Shown here piece by piece: positions 37,345 to 47,231 of a DNA stretch of 64,000 nucleotides. Position numbers and translations under genes: made by a program. The DNA is from Sphingomonadales bacterium (GTDB lineage: Bacteria > Pseudomonadota > Alphaproteobacteria > Sphingomonadales > Sphingomonadaceae): contig JACXVD010000027.1 of NCBI GenBank assembly GCA_014763545.1, positions 1 to 64,000 of the forward strand, written 5' to 3'. The notes beneath the pieces are model-generated. The model was not told the origin of the DNA. It made no database searches and was given only the letters and a program-made list of their open reading frames with translations. The stretch's first letter is position 1, and each line of letters starts with the position of its first letter.

Positions 37345-39537
37345 ATGTTGAAGCACATCGGGTACGCAACCCTCGCCGCCATGCTGGCCAGCGCCAGCCC
37401 CGCCCTCGCCGCGCCGGACGCAGAGGGCAGCGCCGCTCCCGCCGACGAACGCGCGCCGATGAGCCCGCAAGATCTCGTCACCCTGCCGCGCCTCGGCGGG
37501 GCGACCGCGACCAAGGATGGGCGGCTCGCCGTCTGGACGGTCACCGTGACCGACCCCGCCAGCTACGCGCGCAGCACGCAGGTGTGGCTGCGCGATCTGG
37601 CCCGGCGCGATGCCGTGCCGGTGCAGCTCGACCTTGGTGGCAGTGCATCCAGCCCGGCCTTCGGCGACGATGGCTGGCTCTATTTCCTGTCCGACCGCAA
37701 GCCGGCGGATGCGGACAAGGACGCGGCGGCGACGAGCCAGGTGTGGCGCGTGAAGCCGGACGCAGAGGGCAAGGTTTCGGCGATCGAGCAGGTCACCGCC
37801 CTGCCCGCCGATGTCGACGGGTTCATCGTGTCGCCCGGCGCAGCGAAAATCCTCGTGTTCGGGGCGATGCCGCGCAGCTGCACCAGCTATGGCTGCACCG
37901 CGCCCGCCGCCCACCTGCCCGGGCCGGGCACCGGCCGCCTCTACCGCGCGGAAGACGGCTTCGTGCGCCATTGGGACAAATGGGAGACGCCGGGCAGCTA
38001 CAGCCGCGCCTTCGCCTTTGCACTGGTCGGCGGCAAGGCCAGCGGCGATGGCGTCGCGCTCGACGGACCGGACGGCGCCGGGGCGCTGGTCGGCGATACG
38101 CCCACCCAGCCCTTCGGCGGCAATGAGGATCTCGCATGGGCGCCGGATGCCTCGGGCGTCTATTTCGTCGCCCGCCGCGCCGATGCGGAAGAGCCGATGT
38201 CGACCAATCTCGACATCTGGTGGAACGATCTGTCGGGCAAGGCCCCGACCAACCTGACCGCCGCGAACCAGGCGACCGACGCGCTGCCCGCGCCCTCGCC
38301 CGACGGCAAGTGGCTCGCCTGGGCGGCGATGGCGCGGCCGGGTTACGAATCCGACCGGATGGTGATCCACCTGCGCAATGTCGCGACCGGCGAGACGCGC
38401 GAGCTGACCGGCGCGTTCGACCGCAGCTTCGGCTCGCTCGCCTGGACCCCCGATTCGCGCTGGATCATCGGCACCGCGGGCGATGTGCTCGACGTGCCCG
38501 TGTTCCGCGTCGATCCGAAAAGCGGCGCGGTGCAGAAGCTCGACCTGATGGCCGGCAACGAAGCGCATATCGGCAATGTCGTGCCGCTGCCGGGCAACGG
38601 CCTGCTGTTCACCCGCGATTCGATCGGCGCGCCGGCGGAACTCTATCTCTCGCGCGGCTGGGAGCAGGCGCGCCCGCTGAGCGATGCCGCCATGTCGATC
38701 CTCGGCACGCGCGCGTCCATCGTCACCCGCCGGTTCAGCTTCATCGGCGCCGATGGCGACACGGTGTGGGGCCAGATCACCCGGCTGGAAGGGCAGAAGG
38801 GCCCCATCCCCGCGATCCTCTACGTCCATGGCGGCCCGCAGGGCAGCTTCAACGATGGCTGGTCGAGCCGCTGGAACCCGCGCGTGGTGGCCAGTCAGGG
38901 TTTCGCGGTGATCTCGGTCGATTTCCACGGCAGCACCGGTTACGGCCAGGCCTTCACCGATTCGATCAACAAGGACTGGGGCGGCAAGCCGCTGGAAGAC
39001 CTCCAGCTCGGCCTCGCCGCCGCGCTCAAACTCGACAGCCAGATCGACGGCGCCAATGCCTGCGCCATGGGCGCCAGCTATGGCGGCTACATGATGAACT
39101 GGATCGCGGGCAAATGGCCCGACCGGTTCAAATGCCTCGTGCAGCACGATGGCGTGTTCGATGCCCGCGCGATGGGCTACGAAACCGAGGAATTGTGGTT
39201 CGACACCTGGGAACACGGCGGAAACACCTATTTCCAGGCGCCCGAGGAATATGAACGCTGGAATCCGGTGAACCATGTCGACCAGTGGAAGACGCCGATG
39301 CTGGTGATCACCAGCGAAAAGGACTTCCGCATCCCCTATACCCAGGGAATCGCCGCCTTCACGGCACTGCAAATGCGCAAGGTGCCGGCCGAGCTGCTGG
39401 TCTTCCCCGATGAGAACCACTGGGTGCTCAAGCCGAAGAATTCGCTGCAATGGCACCAGACCGTGTTCGGCTGGCTGCATCGCTGGCTGGGCGGCGCCGA
39501 GGCGGAAAACGCCAAGCCGGAAGATGGGGGCCAATGA
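37345..39537 (+). CDS. S9-family (prolyl oligopeptidase-type) peptidase
   Basis: The 730-residue exported peptidase has a signal peptide ([23 protein letters not shown]), an N-terminal beta-propeller (about residues 40-450) and a C-terminal alpha/beta-hydrolase domain. The catalytic triad is Ser578 in GASYGGYM, Asp660 in [12 protein letters not shown] and His692 in ENHWVLKP. This resembles dipeptidyl-peptidase or acylaminoacyl-peptidase members of S9C, acting in the periplasm on short peptides. The ATG at 37345 is chosen because it opens the signal peptide. Its TGA overlaps the next ATG (ATGA). Confidence 0.92.
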   Translation: MLKHIGYATLAAMLASASPALAAPDAEGSAAPADERAPMSPQDLVTLPRLGGATATKDGRLAVWTVTVTDPASYARSTQVWLRDLARRDAVPVQLDLGGSASSPAFGDDGWLYFLSDRKPADADKDAAATSQVWRVKPDAEGKVSAIEQVTALPADVDGFIVSPGAAKILVFGAMPRSCTSYGCTAPAAHLPGPGTGRLYRAEDGFVRHWDKWETPGSYSRAFAFALVGGKASGDGVALDGPDGAGALVGDTPTQPFGGNEDLAWAPDASGVYFVARRADAEEPMSTNLDIWWNDLSGKAPTNLTAANQATDALPAPSPDGKWLAWAAMARPGYESDRMVIHLRNVATGETRELTGAFDRSFGSLAWTPDSRWIIGTAGDVLDVPVFRVDPKSGAVQKLDLMAGNEAHIGNVVPLPGNGLLFTRDSIGAPAELYLSRGWEQARPLSDAAMSILGTRASIVTRRFSFIGADGDTVWGQITRLEGQKGPIPAILYVHGGPQGSFNDGWSSRWNPRVVASQGFAVISVDFHGSTGYGQAFTDSINKDWGGKPLEDLQLGLAAALKLDSQIDGANACAMGASYGGYMMNWIAGKWPDRFKCLVQHDGVFDARAMGYETEELWFDTWEHGGNTYFQAPEEYERWNPVNHVDQWKTPMLVITSEKDFRIPYTQGIAAFTALQMRKVPAELLVFPDENHWVLKPKNSLQWHQTVFGWLHRWLGGAEAENAKPEDGGQ

Positions 39538-39923
39538 GCCACGCCGGCGACCTCGCCAAGGCCGAACGCGCGCTCGCCAAGATCGGCGGGGAGCATATCG
39601 AGCGCCACATCTTCCTCTGCGCGATATCGGAAAAGCAGAAATGCTGCCGCCGCGAGGAGGGTGAGCGCGCGTGGAAGTACCTCAAGAAGCGGCTCAAGGA
39701 GCTGGGGCTGGCCGGGCACGGGGTGCAGCGGACCAAGGCCGATTGCCTGCAGATTTGCGAAGCGGGGCCGGTCGCGGTCGTCTGGCCCGATGGGGTCTGG
39801 TACCATTCCTGCAACGAGGAAGTGCTGGAACAGATCATCCAGCAACATTTGATCGGCGGCGCGGTGGTGGAGCAATTCCGCTTGCGCGCAGCGGGCGAGG
39901 GGGCCGACCGGGATTGCGACTAG
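39534..39923 (+). CDS. Thioredoxin-fold [2Fe-2S] ferredoxin-like protein
   Basis: The 129-residue protein has the cysteine pattern of thioredoxin-like [2Fe-2S] ferredoxins: Cys29 in [14 protein letters not shown] (with Cys37/Cys38), then Cys71 and Cys75 in [11 protein letters not shown], followed by [22 protein letters not shown]. Such ferredoxins carry single electrons or act in Fe-S metabolism; partners are unknown. It is coupled to the S9 peptidase by an ATGA overlap. Its stop and that of the convergent next gene share CTAG. Confidence 0.85.
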   Translation: MSHAGDLAKAERALAKIGGEHIERHIFLCAISEKQKCCRREEGERAWKYLKKRLKELGLAGHGVQRTKADCLQICEAGPVAVVWPDGVWYHSCNEEVLEQIIQQHLIGGAVVEQFRLRAAGEGADRDCD

Positions 39924-40216
39924 GGGCGGTTGCGCTCGTCTTCCAGCCGGTCGTGGATGCTCGCATCGTGGCCGGTGCCGTGCGAGAGGAACACCAGCCC
40001 CATCAGCGCAGAGGCCAGCAGCATCATCGCCCCGATGCCCAGCGCGGCGGCGATGTAATAATGCACCGAGACCATGCCGTTCTGCTTGTAGAGCACAGCG
40101 ACGGCCAGCACGACGGTGCCCACCGTCAATCCCATCATCAGGCGCATGGCACGGCGAAAACGCGCCCAGGCGTGGGCGGCGGTTTCCGGGTCGTCGAGTG
40201 GGGATTTCGGGACCAT
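39920..40216 (-). CDS. Two-helix membrane protein, unknown function
   Basis: The 98-residue product from the ATG at 40216 has membrane helices at [22 protein letters not shown] and [22 protein letters not shown], and a hydrophilic tail. GGAG lies six bases before this ATG; a GTG further upstream is less likely. I cannot name the family. Its TAG overlaps the TAG of the convergent ferredoxin-like gene in a shared CTAG. Confidence 0.68.
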   Translation of the reverse strand: MVPKSPLDDPETAAHAWARFRRAMRLMMGLTVGTVVLAVAVLYKQNGMVSVHYYIAAALGIGAMMLLASALMGLVFLSHGTGHDASIHDRLEDERNRP

Positions 40217-40325
40217 GTCCGCTCCATGGCGGGACACGCGGCGTGACGCAACGCATTAGCGCCTGCCGGATTGGCATTTGCGCTGCATTCGTGGCACACT
40301 CCGCCCGAAGACAAGGGGAGAGGCC

Positions 40326-40757
40326 ATGCAGATTGCGCAACTGATCGCCAGCCGTCCGAGTGCGGACATCGTCACCTGCCATCCCGACATGCAATTGCGC
40401 GAGGCCGTGGCGCTGATCGCGCAGAAACGCATCGGCGCGCTGCCGGTGGTCGATGGCGGGCAGGTGGTCGGGATATTTTCCGAACGCGACGTGCTCTATC
40501 GCCTCGCAGCCGAGGGCGAAGCCTGCCTGTCGCGCAGCGTGGGCGAGGTGATGACCGCGCCCGCGATCAGCGTCGACCCGTCCTCCAGCGTGCTGCAGGC
40601 ACTGGCGCTGATGACCCGGCGGCGCATCCGCCATTTGCCGGTGGTCGATGGCACCGCGATGTGCGGCTTCATCTCGATCGGCGACCTCGTGAAATCGCGG
40701 ATCGACGAGATCGAGAGCGAGGCCGAGGCGATGCGCGAATATATCAGCATGGCCTGA
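40326..40757 (+). CDS. Two-CBS-domain protein
   Basis: The 143-residue protein consists of a tandem CBS pair: IVTCHPDMQLREAVALIAQKRIGALPVVDGGQVVGIFSERDVLYRL and AISVDPSSSVLQALALMTRRRIRHLPVVDGTAMCGFISIGDLVKSRI, ending with a helix ESEAEAMREYIS. CBS pairs bind adenine nucleotides and act as energy sensors, but a standalone pair has no assigned partner. A purine-rich Shine-Dalgarno (AGGGGAGAGG) precedes the ATG. Confidence 0.9.
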   Translation: MQIAQLIASRPSADIVTCHPDMQLREAVALIAQKRIGALPVVDGGQVVGIFSERDVLYRLAAEGEACLSRSVGEVMTAPAISVDPSSSVLQALALMTRRRIRHLPVVDGTAMCGFISIGDLVKSRIDEIESEAEAMREYISMA

Positions 40758-40829
40758 GGTGTTGGGGCCGATCCACCCCACTGCGACAGGCGACTTGAGA
40801 CAGGTGGGGCGAATCCCTAGATCATAGCT

Positions 40830-41159
40830 ATGAGCGAAGCCCTGACCCTGACCCAAGCCGCCGCCAGGCGCGTGGCGCTGATTGCCCAAAAACAGGCCAA
40901 GCCTGCGATCCTGCGGCTGTCGGTCGAAGGCGGGGGCTGTTCGGGCTTCCAGTACAAATTCGACCTCGCCGAAGCGGCGGAAGGCGACGACACGGTGAGC
41001 GAGACCGAAGGCGTCAAGCTGGTGGTCGATCCGGTCAGCCTCGATCTCGTCTCCGGCGCGACGGTGGATTTCGTCGAATCGCTGGGCGGCGCAGCCTTCC
41101 GGGTGGAAAATCCGCAGGCGGCATCGGGCTGCGGCTGCGGATCGAGCTTCGGTATCTAG
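40830..41159 (+). CDS. erpA: A-type Fe-S carrier, ErpA-like
   Basis: The 109-residue A-type carrier has cysteines in GGGCSGFQYKFDLAE and the C-terminal SGCGCGSSFGI, with LTQAAARRVALIAQKQ at the N-terminus. It differs from the sufA product at 9452 and is closer in pattern to ErpA, which delivers clusters to respiratory and isoprenoid enzymes. It stands alone outside the SUF operon. The symbol is by similarity of pattern only. Confidence 0.85.
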   Translation: MSEALTLTQAAARRVALIAQKQAKPAILRLSVEGGGCSGFQYKFDLAEAAEGDDTVSETEGVKLVVDPVSLDLVSGATVDFVESLGGAAFRVENPQAASGCGCGSSFGI

Positions 41160-41254
41160 CGGCTTTATCCCCTTTCGCCTGCGCCGAGCTTGTCGAAGGG
41201 CTGCATTTTCTTCTAGCGCTGGGATCCGGTAGAAAGCCGGGCTCCGACGGACCC

Positions 41255-41293
41255 GGCCCAAACGGATGGCCCGAACGGATGGCCCAAACGGAT
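41255..41293. repeat. Three tandem 13-bp repeats before xthA
   Basis: Three copies of GGCCCAAACGGAT (the second has G for the first A) lie head to tail at 41255-41267, 41268-41280 and 41281-41293. They end 12 bases before the xthA GTG, in its leader, and create two spurious ATGs. Confidence 0.9.
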
Positions 41294-41305
41294 AGGGTAT
41301 CACAG

Positions 41306-42079
41306 GTGAAGATCGCCAGCTTCAACATCAACGGGATCAAGGCGCGGCTGCCGCGGCTGCTCGAATGGCTCGAAGAAACCCGCCCCGCAGTCGCCTGCCT
41401 GCAGGAAATCAAGACCCAGGACGAAGGCTTCCCCGCCGAGGAATTCGAGAAGATCGGCTATCACGCGATCTGGCACGGGCAGAAGAGCTTCAACGGCGTG
41501 GCGATCCTGGCCGACGGGGTGCAGCCGGTAGAAGTGCAGCGCGGTTTGCCGGGCGAGCCGGAGGACGATCATTCGCGCTATCTCGAAGCCGATGTGAACG
41601 GCGTGCGCGTGGCGTGCATCTACCTGCCCAACGGCAACCCGCAGCCGGGGCCGAAATTCGATTACAAGCTGCGCTGGATGGAGCGGCTGCGCGGCCGCAT
41701 GGCGCAGGTATGGGTGGAGGAAGTTCCCGCCGCCTTCGTCGGCGATTACAATGTCATCCCGACGGACAAGGATGTCTGGGCAGTCAAGGCGATGGCCGAC
41801 GACGCGCTGATGCAGCCCGAAACGCGCGATGCCTATATGCGGCTGCTGGGCGATGGGTGGACCGATGCGCTGGCCACGCTCAACCCGCGCGGCGGCGTGT
41901 GGACCTATTGGGACTATCAGGCGGGCGCCTGGCAGAAGGACCACGGCTTCCGCATCGACCACATGCTCCTCTCGCCCGAACTGGCCGACCGGATGGTCGC
42001 CGCCGGGGTCGACAAGGAATATCGCGGCCGCGAGAAGGCCAGCGATCACGCGCCCGTCTGGGTCGATCTGCGCGCCTGA
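41306..42079 (+). CDS. xthA: Exodeoxyribonuclease III
   Basis: The 257-residue AP endonuclease/3' exonuclease repairs abasic sites. It opens VKIASFNINGIKARL and has LQEIKTQDEGFP (metal-binding Glu), FVGDYNVIPTDKDVW, YWDYQAGAWQKDHGFRIDHMLLS and the catalytic SDHAPVWVDL near the C-terminus. The GTG at 41306 matches the conserved family start (MKIASFNING). ATG at 41279 lies inside the tandem repeats and would add nine residues. Confidence 0.93.
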   Translation: MKIASFNINGIKARLPRLLEWLEETRPAVACLQEIKTQDEGFPAEEFEKIGYHAIWHGQKSFNGVAILADGVQPVEVQRGLPGEPEDDHSRYLEADVNGVRVACIYLPNGNPQPGPKFDYKLRWMERLRGRMAQVWVEEVPAAFVGDYNVIPTDKDVWAVKAMADDALMQPETRDAYMRLLGDGWTDALATLNPRGGVWTYWDYQAGAWQKDHGFRIDHMLLSPELADRMVAAGVDKEYRGREKASDHAPVWVDLRA

Positions 42080-42127
42080 GCCGCCTGGATGGCCCCCACC
42101 GCGCCGCGCGCGGCAGGGGCAATCGGG

Positions 42128-42793
42128 TCAACGATAGAAGATGTGGCTGGAGATGGTCGCGGTGGCGACCTTGCGATAGCTCCACGCCGGGCGCACGTAG
42201 CGTGCGTGGAAATACAGCGCATCCTGCGCCTTGCTATCCCAGCTGCCGTCATGCGCGATGCGCGCCACCGCCTTGGCCTGCAGCCAGGCGGGCGAGCTGC
42301 GGTTGATGCGGGGCATGTGCCCGCCGCGCACGAAGCTGAACTGCTTGCGCTGCATCACCACCCCGCAATAGCTCGACGGGAAGGAATCGGATTCGGTGCG
42401 ATTGACGATCACCTGCCCGACAGCCAGCTGGCCTTCGAGCGGTTCGCCGCGCGCTTCGAAATAGATCGCGCCCGCCAGGCATTCCATCTGGTCGGACAGA
42501 GCGCCGCCGGTCGGCGTGCTGGCGACCAGTTCGCGCAGCGATGATGCCTGTCGGGGGGATACCGCCTCGACATCGGCTTCCGCCTCGGCGGCTGCCTGCG
42601 GGGCGACGGGCAGCGGCTGAACCACTTCCCGGGAGGTGAACTGCGGCACCACTTCTTCGGCTGCCGCATCGGTTTCGACCTGCTGGTTCTCGCCCTGCTG
42701 GGCATTGGCACCGGAACCTTCGGCGCTGGCAAAAGTTACCACCATGGCCACCGCGAGTGCGGCCACGCCGGCCTTGTAAGTCTTGCGACTCAT
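42128..42793 (-). CDS. SleB-type cell wall hydrolase
   Basis: The 221-residue exported protein has a signal-anchor or signal peptide (YKAGVAALAVAMVVTFASA), a Gln/Glu/Ala-rich linker of about 80 residues and a C-terminal hydrolase_2 (SleB-like) domain, MECLAGAIYFEARGEPLEGQLAVGQVIVNRTESDSFP... QFSFVRGG... DALYFHARYVRPAW. The invariant Glu lies in YFEARGE. These enzymes cut peptidoglycan; in alphaproteobacteria the natural role is poorly known. The start is at 42793, not the in-frame ATG at 42967. Confidence 0.88.
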   Translation of the reverse strand: MSRKTYKAGVAALAVAMVVTFASAEGSGANAQQGENQQVETDAAAEEVVPQFTSREVVQPLPVAPQAAAEAEADVEAVSPRQASSLRELVASTPTGGALSDQMECLAGAIYFEARGEPLEGQLAVGQVIVNRTESDSFPSSYCGVVMQRKQFSFVRGGHMPRINRSSPAWLQAKAVARIAHDGSWDSKAQDALYFHARYVRPAWSYRKVATATISSHIFYR

Positions 42794-42993
42794 ATTTTCA
42801 GTCACTTGGGCGGTGAACGGGCCTGGCGCAGGCTGGGACCGTTGCGCGATATTCGCGCAACCGAATAGGGGTCCGTTGCAGGCCTGCCGGCCGTTCCCCG
42901 ACTGCGCGCTAGCCCACCGGCCGAATTGCCGGAAACGCCGCCTGCGCATCTCGAAGTCGGCGGCCACATAGGCCGGGAACTTTTCAGGTCAAC

Positions 42994-43329
42994 CTATTTT
43001 TGCTGCAGTGCGGCAAAGTGTTCCGGATCTGCGACGTCCAGCTCGACGATCCAGACATCGCTGTCCTGGCGCTTCCGACGGGCGAGATATTCGTCCAGTT
43101 CCTGCGGTTTTTCAGGGTCTTGCCGTCGGGTTACGGTCCATCGACGGGTGCCGTCGAGCTGGGGCATGCGTTCGTGGACTGCGGCATTCATGCCACGGTT
43201 TGTCAGCAATATCAGGATGGTGCCCGCATCACGTTCACCTTTTGCGATAACCGTACCGAAGCCACCTGCCGCCTGGGCTGCGCGGAGCAGGCCGGAGACC
43301 TCGACATGCGCAGGCAGGCGCTCGTCCAT
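42994..43329 (-). CDS. DUF1491 family protein
   Basis: The 111-residue protein starts MDERLPAHVEVSGLLRAAQAAGGFGTVIAKGERDAGTILILLTNRG and continues WTVTRRQDPEKPQELDEYLARRKRQDSDVWIVELDVAD, matching the alphaproteobacterial DUF1491 family. The function is unknown. The ATG at 43329 follows the thioesterase gene by four bases, so they are probably one transcript with ptsN. Confidence 0.85.
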   Translation of the reverse strand: MDERLPAHVEVSGLLRAAQAAGGFGTVIAKGERDAGTILILLTNRGMNAAVHERMPQLDGTRRWTVTRRQDPEKPQELDEYLARRKRQDSDVWIVELDVADPEHFAALQQK

Positions 43330-43333
43330 CGGG

Positions 43334-43807
43334 CTAGCCCGCGGGGGCGGCGTAGCCGGGCAGGCCCGACAGCGCGATATGCGAACGCATGAAGGTACCG
43401 GTGCCGCGGCCGATCTCGTCGCCTTCGGCATCGACCAGTCGCGCTTCGGCGACGAAGACGCGCCTCCGCCCGCTGATCCAGCGCCCCTCGGCAACCACCT
43501 CGCCCGCGCGCACCGGCTTGGTGAAATGCAGGTTGAACGAGGTGGTCAGCAGGAAGCGGTCGCTCACCAGCGTGTTGGCGGCGTAGAAGGCGGCATCGTC
43601 GAGCATCTTGAAATAGACCGTGCCATGCGCCGCGCCGCCGGCATGATAGACTTCATGCCCGATGGTGAAACGGATGCGCGCATGGCCCGCAGCGGGGATT
43701 TCGAGGCGGGACGCGAACAGCGAATTGACCGGCGCTGCGGCATAGAGCCGTTCGAGCGCGCGGTGGTGCAGCTCCGCACCCGCTCCGTCGCTCTCCTCAG
43801 GCAGCAT
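43334..43807 (-). CDS. PaaI-type hotdog thioesterase
   Basis: The 157-residue hotdog-fold protein has VYHAGGAAHGTVYFKMLDDAAFYAANTLV and LLTTSFNLHFTKPVRAGEVVAEGRWIS, the PaaI/thioesterase signatures, with His-Gly and Asp in the active-site helix. It hydrolyses an acyl-CoA of unknown type. It overlaps ptsN by 11 bases and is followed by DUF1491. Confidence 0.86.
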   Translation of the reverse strand: MLPEESDGAGAELHHRALERLYAAAPVNSLFASRLEIPAAGHARIRFTIGHEVYHAGGAAHGTVYFKMLDDAAFYAANTLVSDRFLLTTSFNLHFTKPVRAGEVVAEGRWISGRRRVFVAEARLVDAEGDEIGRGTGTFMRSHIALSGLPGYAAPAG

Positions 43808-44258
43808 CGCGCTCCGTCGCGTTGGTCAGCAGGGCGAACAGCGCCTCCTGATCCGGCGCGGCGAGCAACGCCTCGCGGATATCCTCGTCGCGCACCAGCC
43901 GCGAGATCGCGGCGAGGGCGTGGAGATGCGAGATCCCGGCATTGGACGGCGACAGCAGGCCGAACACCAGGTCCACCGGCATGCCGTCGGCGGCGGCGAA
44001 ATCGGCCGGCTGCTCGAGCCGCAGCAGCGCCGCACAGGGGCGGCTGAGCCCGTCGATGCGGGCATGCGGGATCGCCACGCCGCGCCCGAAACCGGTGCTA
44101 CCCAGCGCCTCGCGCTCTTCGAGCCCTTCGAGCACCGGCACGGAATCGAGCCCGTAGGCTTCGGCAAAGCGTGCCGCGAGCGCCTCGAGGATCGCCTGCT
44201 TGCTGTCTGCCCGGCAGTCACCCACTGCCTCGGGCAAAAGGTTGAAATTGGGGTTCAT
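43797..44258 (-). CDS. ptsN: Nitrogen PTS enzyme IIA (PtsN-like)
   Basis: The 153-residue EIIA(Ntr) has the phosphorylated His65 in GRGVAIPHARIDGL and the surrounding LGSTGFG pattern, and LVFGLLSPSNAGISHLHALAAISRLVRD. It is a regulatory phosphoprotein of the nitrogen PTS, tied to potassium and carbon/nitrogen balance. Its gene lies downstream of hpf, a frequent arrangement, though rpoN is not present here. Confidence 0.93.
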   Translation of the reverse strand: MNPNFNLLPEAVGDCRADSKQAILEALAARFAEAYGLDSVPVLEGLEEREALGSTGFGRGVAIPHARIDGLSRPCAALLRLEQPADFAAADGMPVDLVFGLLSPSNAGISHLHALAAISRLVRDEDIREALLAAPDQEALFALLTNATERDAA

Positions 44259-44382
44259 TCCTGTTGCACTTCACAATTGATCCGCTTGGGCCCGCATGGC
44301 TCGCGATGCACGCGCACAGCGCGTCGGGGCATCGCGAGGATGTCGCGGGGAAAGCCCTGGGCCGCCAAGCTTGCCAAAGGCT

Positions 44383-44961
44383 TTAGCGCGGTTCGACCCA
44401 GCCGATCGTTCCATCGCGGCGGCGGTAAACCATATTATGGCGTCCGGTGCCAGCGTTTTTGAAGAACAGCGCGCCGGTGTGGCGCAGGTCGAGCATCATC
44501 ACCGCGTCGGCCACGCTCGCTTCGGGGATGTCGGCGGTGGTTTCGGCGATGATCGGCGGCGCGTCATATTCCACTTCCTCGACATCGTCGGCCTGCGGTT
44601 CGGGCAGGGCGGCGAAGATCGTGTAGGCGGCCTCTTCTTCCTTCAGCGCATGGGCGGCCTGTTCGTGGCGATCCTTGATCCGCCGCTTGTAACGGCGCAG
44701 CTGCTTGTCGATCTTCTCCGCCGCCTGGTCGAAGGCCTGGTGGGCATCCTGCGCTTCGGCATGGCTCTTGAGGATCAGCCCCTGCATCACATGGGTCACG
44801 ATGTCGCAGCTGAAGGCACCGGCGGGCGCCTTGCCGAAAGTGACCGCTGAGGAGAGCGCGCGACTGAAATATTTCTCGACGATCGCGTTCAGGCGGTCCC
44901 CAACATGTTCCTGCAACGCATTGCCGGTTTCGATCTGGTGGCCCGAGACACGAATGTCCAT
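44383..44961 (-). CDS. hpf: Long-form ribosome hibernation-promoting factor
   Basis: The 192-residue HPF has the N-terminal S30AE domain (MDIRVSGHQIETGNALQEHVGDRLNAIVEKYF..., Lys/Arg-rich helix RRYKRRIKDRHEQ) and a C-terminal dimerisation domain (ASVADAVMMLDLRHTGALFFKNAGTGRHNMVYRRRDGTIGWVEP). It binds 30S subunits and pairs ribosomes into 100S dimers in resting cells. GGAGAGA precedes the ATG. An in-frame open stretch upstream belongs to dnaQ in another frame. Confidence 0.95.
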   Translation of the reverse strand: MDIRVSGHQIETGNALQEHVGDRLNAIVEKYFSRALSSAVTFGKAPAGAFSCDIVTHVMQGLILKSHAEAQDAHQAFDQAAEKIDKQLRRYKRRIKDRHEQAAHALKEEEAAYTIFAALPEPQADDVEEVEYDAPPIIAETTADIPEASVADAVMMLDLRHTGALFFKNAGTGRHNMVYRRRDGTIGWVEPR

Positions 44962-44996
44962 GATATTCTCTCCTTTTTGGCGCAGAATTGGCAGCG

Positions 44997-45698
44997 TCAG
45001 CTGCCCCAGATGGGCGCGTCCATCCGGTCGATAAATTTCTGGTGCCGCGCGAGTTCCTCCGCGCTGGCCGAATGCGGGCGCGGTTCGCGCCTCTCGCGCG
45101 TCGCCGCCGGGTTGGCGTGGAGCTCGACGACGGTTTGCGACGATACTTCGCCGCCAAGGCTTGCCAGTTCGAGCCCGATCTGCCGCCCGCCGGTCAGCTC
45201 GACATAGACCTGTGCGAGCAATTCGGCGTCGAGCAGCGCGCCGTGCTTGACCCGGTGGCTGCGGTCGACGCCGTAACGGGTGCACAGCGCATCGAGCGAC
45301 AACTTGGCGCCGGGATGTTTCTTGCGCGCGATGGCGACCGTATCGACCATCCGGTCGAGCGAAATCTCGGCCAGCCCGACCATCGCCAGTTCATTGTTGA
45401 GGAAGCCGAAGTCGAAGCCGGCATTATGCGCGACCAGCGGCGAATCGCCGAGGAAGGCGAGCAGATCCTCGGCCAGTTCGCCAAACAGCGGCTTGTCCGA
45501 CAGGAAGGCGCTCGACAGGCCGTGCACCGCCTCGGCAGCTTCGGGCATGTCGCGCTGGGGATTGCAATAAGCGTGGAAGGTCGCCCCGCTGGGCACCCGG
45601 TTGAGCAGTTCGATACAGCCGATTTCTACAAGCCTGTCCCCACTCCGGGGGTCGAGTCCTGTCGTTTCGGTGTCGAACACGATCTCGCGCATCCCCAT
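44997..45698 (-). CDS. dnaQ: DNA polymerase III epsilon subunit (proofreading)
   Basis: The 233-residue exonuclease has the DnaQ motifs: REIVFDTETTGLDPRSGDRLVEIG (ExoI), VAHNAGFDFGFLNNEL (ExoII) and HRVKHGALLDAELLAQVYVELTGG (ExoIII with HxAxxDA). It removes mismatched 3' bases during replication. It ends the leftward ppsR-maf-aroE-coaE-dnaQ run, 85 bases after coaE. Confidence 0.95.
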   Translation of the reverse strand: MGMREIVFDTETTGLDPRSGDRLVEIGCIELLNRVPSGATFHAYCNPQRDMPEAAEAVHGLSSAFLSDKPLFGELAEDLLAFLGDSPLVAHNAGFDFGFLNNELAMVGLAEISLDRMVDTVAIARKKHPGAKLSLDALCTRYGVDRSHRVKHGALLDAELLAQVYVELTGGRQIGLELASLGGEVSSQTVVELHANPAATRERREPRPHSASAEELARHQKFIDRMDAPIWGS

Positions 45699-45783
45699 TC
45701 ATATCGGACTCTCTCCGCGCGGTGGCAAGGGGTGCGAGCACGAAAATTGCGAGATGCGGCTCCGGGGCGCAATCGCGCTGCGG

Positions 45784-46374
45784 TCAGGCAGTGAGGCGCG
45801 CGATCAGCGCGCGCACCGCGGCATCGGTGGCGGCCAGCGTCGTGCCGGTGTCGATGACATGATTTGCCCGCGCCCGCTTGTCCGCATCGGGCACCTGCCG
45901 GGCGAGGATCTGGGCGAATTTCTCCCCGGTCATCCCCGGCCGCCCAAGGACGCGGGCGCGCTGCACCGCGGCAGGCGCGGACACGACCGCAACCGCATCG
46001 ACCTGTTGCCAGCCGCCCTTTTCGAACAACAACGGGATGTCGAACACGACCAGCGGCGCGCCCCCATGTTCGATCAGGAATTCCTGCCGCCGCGCGGCCA
46101 CGGCGGGGTGGACGATCGCTTCCAGCCGCGCCAGCGCCGCATCGTCGCCGAACACCAGCGCGCCCAGTGCCCCGCGGTCGACCCCCTGCGGCCCGGTGGT
46201 GCCGGGAAAGGCCGCTTCGATCGCCGGCAGCAATGCGCCGCCCGGGCCCTGCAGGCGATGCACTTCGGCATCGGCATCGAACACCGGCACGCCCGCGCCG
46301 CGAAACATCGCCGCGACGGTCGATTTGCCCATCCCGATCGAACCGGTGAGGCCAAGGATGACCGGACGGGTCAC
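45784..46374 (-). CDS. coaE: Dephospho-CoA kinase
   Basis: The 196-residue kinase adds the last phosphate in CoA synthesis. It has the P-loop [14 protein letters not shown] (residues 6-19), [23 protein letters not shown] and [26 protein letters not shown]. The start is a GTG sharing GTGA with the end of aroE. A much longer open frame continuing upstream belongs to the shadow of aroE and maf. Confidence 0.93.
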   Translation of the reverse strand: MTRPVILGLTGSIGMGKSTVAAMFRGAGVPVFDADAEVHRLQGPGGALLPAIEAAFPGTTGPQGVDRGALGALVFGDDAALARLEAIVHPAVAARRQEFLIEHGGAPLVVFDIPLLFEKGGWQQVDAVAVVSAPAAVQRARVLGRPGMTGEKFAQILARQVPDADKRARANHVIDTGTTLAATDAAVRALIARLTA

Positions 46375-47231
46375 GCTGCCAGCATTCGGCGCAAACCCGC
46401 ATCGCGATCGTCGCGCGGCGGGGCGGTGCCGTAGAATTTTTCGAAGGCCAGCGCGGCCTGGCCGATCAGCATAGCCAGCCCGTCCACGGTCTCGAACCCG
46501 GCGGCGCGCGCGGCTTGCAGCAGCGGCGTGTCGAGCGGGTGGGTGACGATGTCGTAGATCACGCTGCCCGGCGGCACGTGGCTCAGATCGAGTGCCAGCG
46601 GCTTCTGCCCGGCCATGCCCAGCGGGCTGGCGTTGACCACCAGGTCGAAGCAGCCCTCGCGGTCGTCGAACGGGAAATCGGTCGGGTCGGCGAAATGATC
46701 GAGCGCGATGGCGTGATGATCGCCCTGCGGAGCCAGCTCGTCGAGCAGCGCGCCCGCCTTGGCCGGATCGCGCCCGGCGAGGACGAGGACGAAATTTTCC
46801 CCGGCGAGCGCGGACACGATGGCCCGCGCCGCACCGCCCGTACCCATGATCCGCGCCATCCGGAACAGGTGGCGCTGCGCCAGAGCGGGTCGCAAAGGTT
46901 CGAGGAAGCCGCCGGCATCGGTGTTGTATCCCGCCAGCATGCCGCCGCCCTCGGGCACGATCGTGTTGACCGCGCCGATCGCCTGCGCCTGGCGGTCGAG
47001 CCGGTCGAGCAGCGGCATCACCGCCTGCTTGTGCGGCATGGTGACATTGCACCCGCGCCAGTGCGGATCGCGGCGGCGCGCGGCGAGATAATCCGCCAGC
47101 CCCTCCGCCGTGACATGGCAGGCGCGATAATCCGCCGCGATGCCCAGCTTGCCCAGCCAGTAAGTGTGGATCGCAGGCGATTTCGACTGCGCAATGGGGT
47201 CGCCGATCACTTCGGCATAGGGCCGGGTCAC
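46371..47231 (-). CDS. aroE: Shikimate dehydrogenase
   Basis: The 286-residue enzyme reduces dehydroshikimate with NADPH for aromatic amino acids. It has [40 protein letters not shown] (catalytic Lys), [25 protein letters not shown] and [15 protein letters not shown]. The start is GTG, overlapping the maf stop (GTGA). It lies in the overlapping ppsR-maf-aroE-coaE series typical of alphaproteobacteria near the origin. Confidence 0.95.
   Translation of the reverse strand: MTRPYAEVIGDPIAQSKSPAIHTYWLGKLGIAADYRACHVTAEGLADYLAARRRDPHWRGCNVTMPHKQAVMPLLDRLDRQAQAIGAVNTIVPEGGGMLAGYNTDAGGFLEPLRPALAQRHLFRMARIMGTGGAARAIVSALAGENFVLVLAGRDPAKAGALLDELAPQGDHHAIALDHFADPTDFPFDDREGCFDLVVNASPLGMAGQKPLALDLSHVPPGSVIYDIVTHPLDTPLLQAARAAGFETVDGLAMLIGQAALAFEKFYGTAPPRDDRDAGLRRMLAA

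Noticed and set aside
37330-39534. 734-codon minus-strand frame opposite the S9 peptidase
   Set aside because: Composition is typical of antisense shadow, and the plus strand carries a complete peptidase with catalytic triad.
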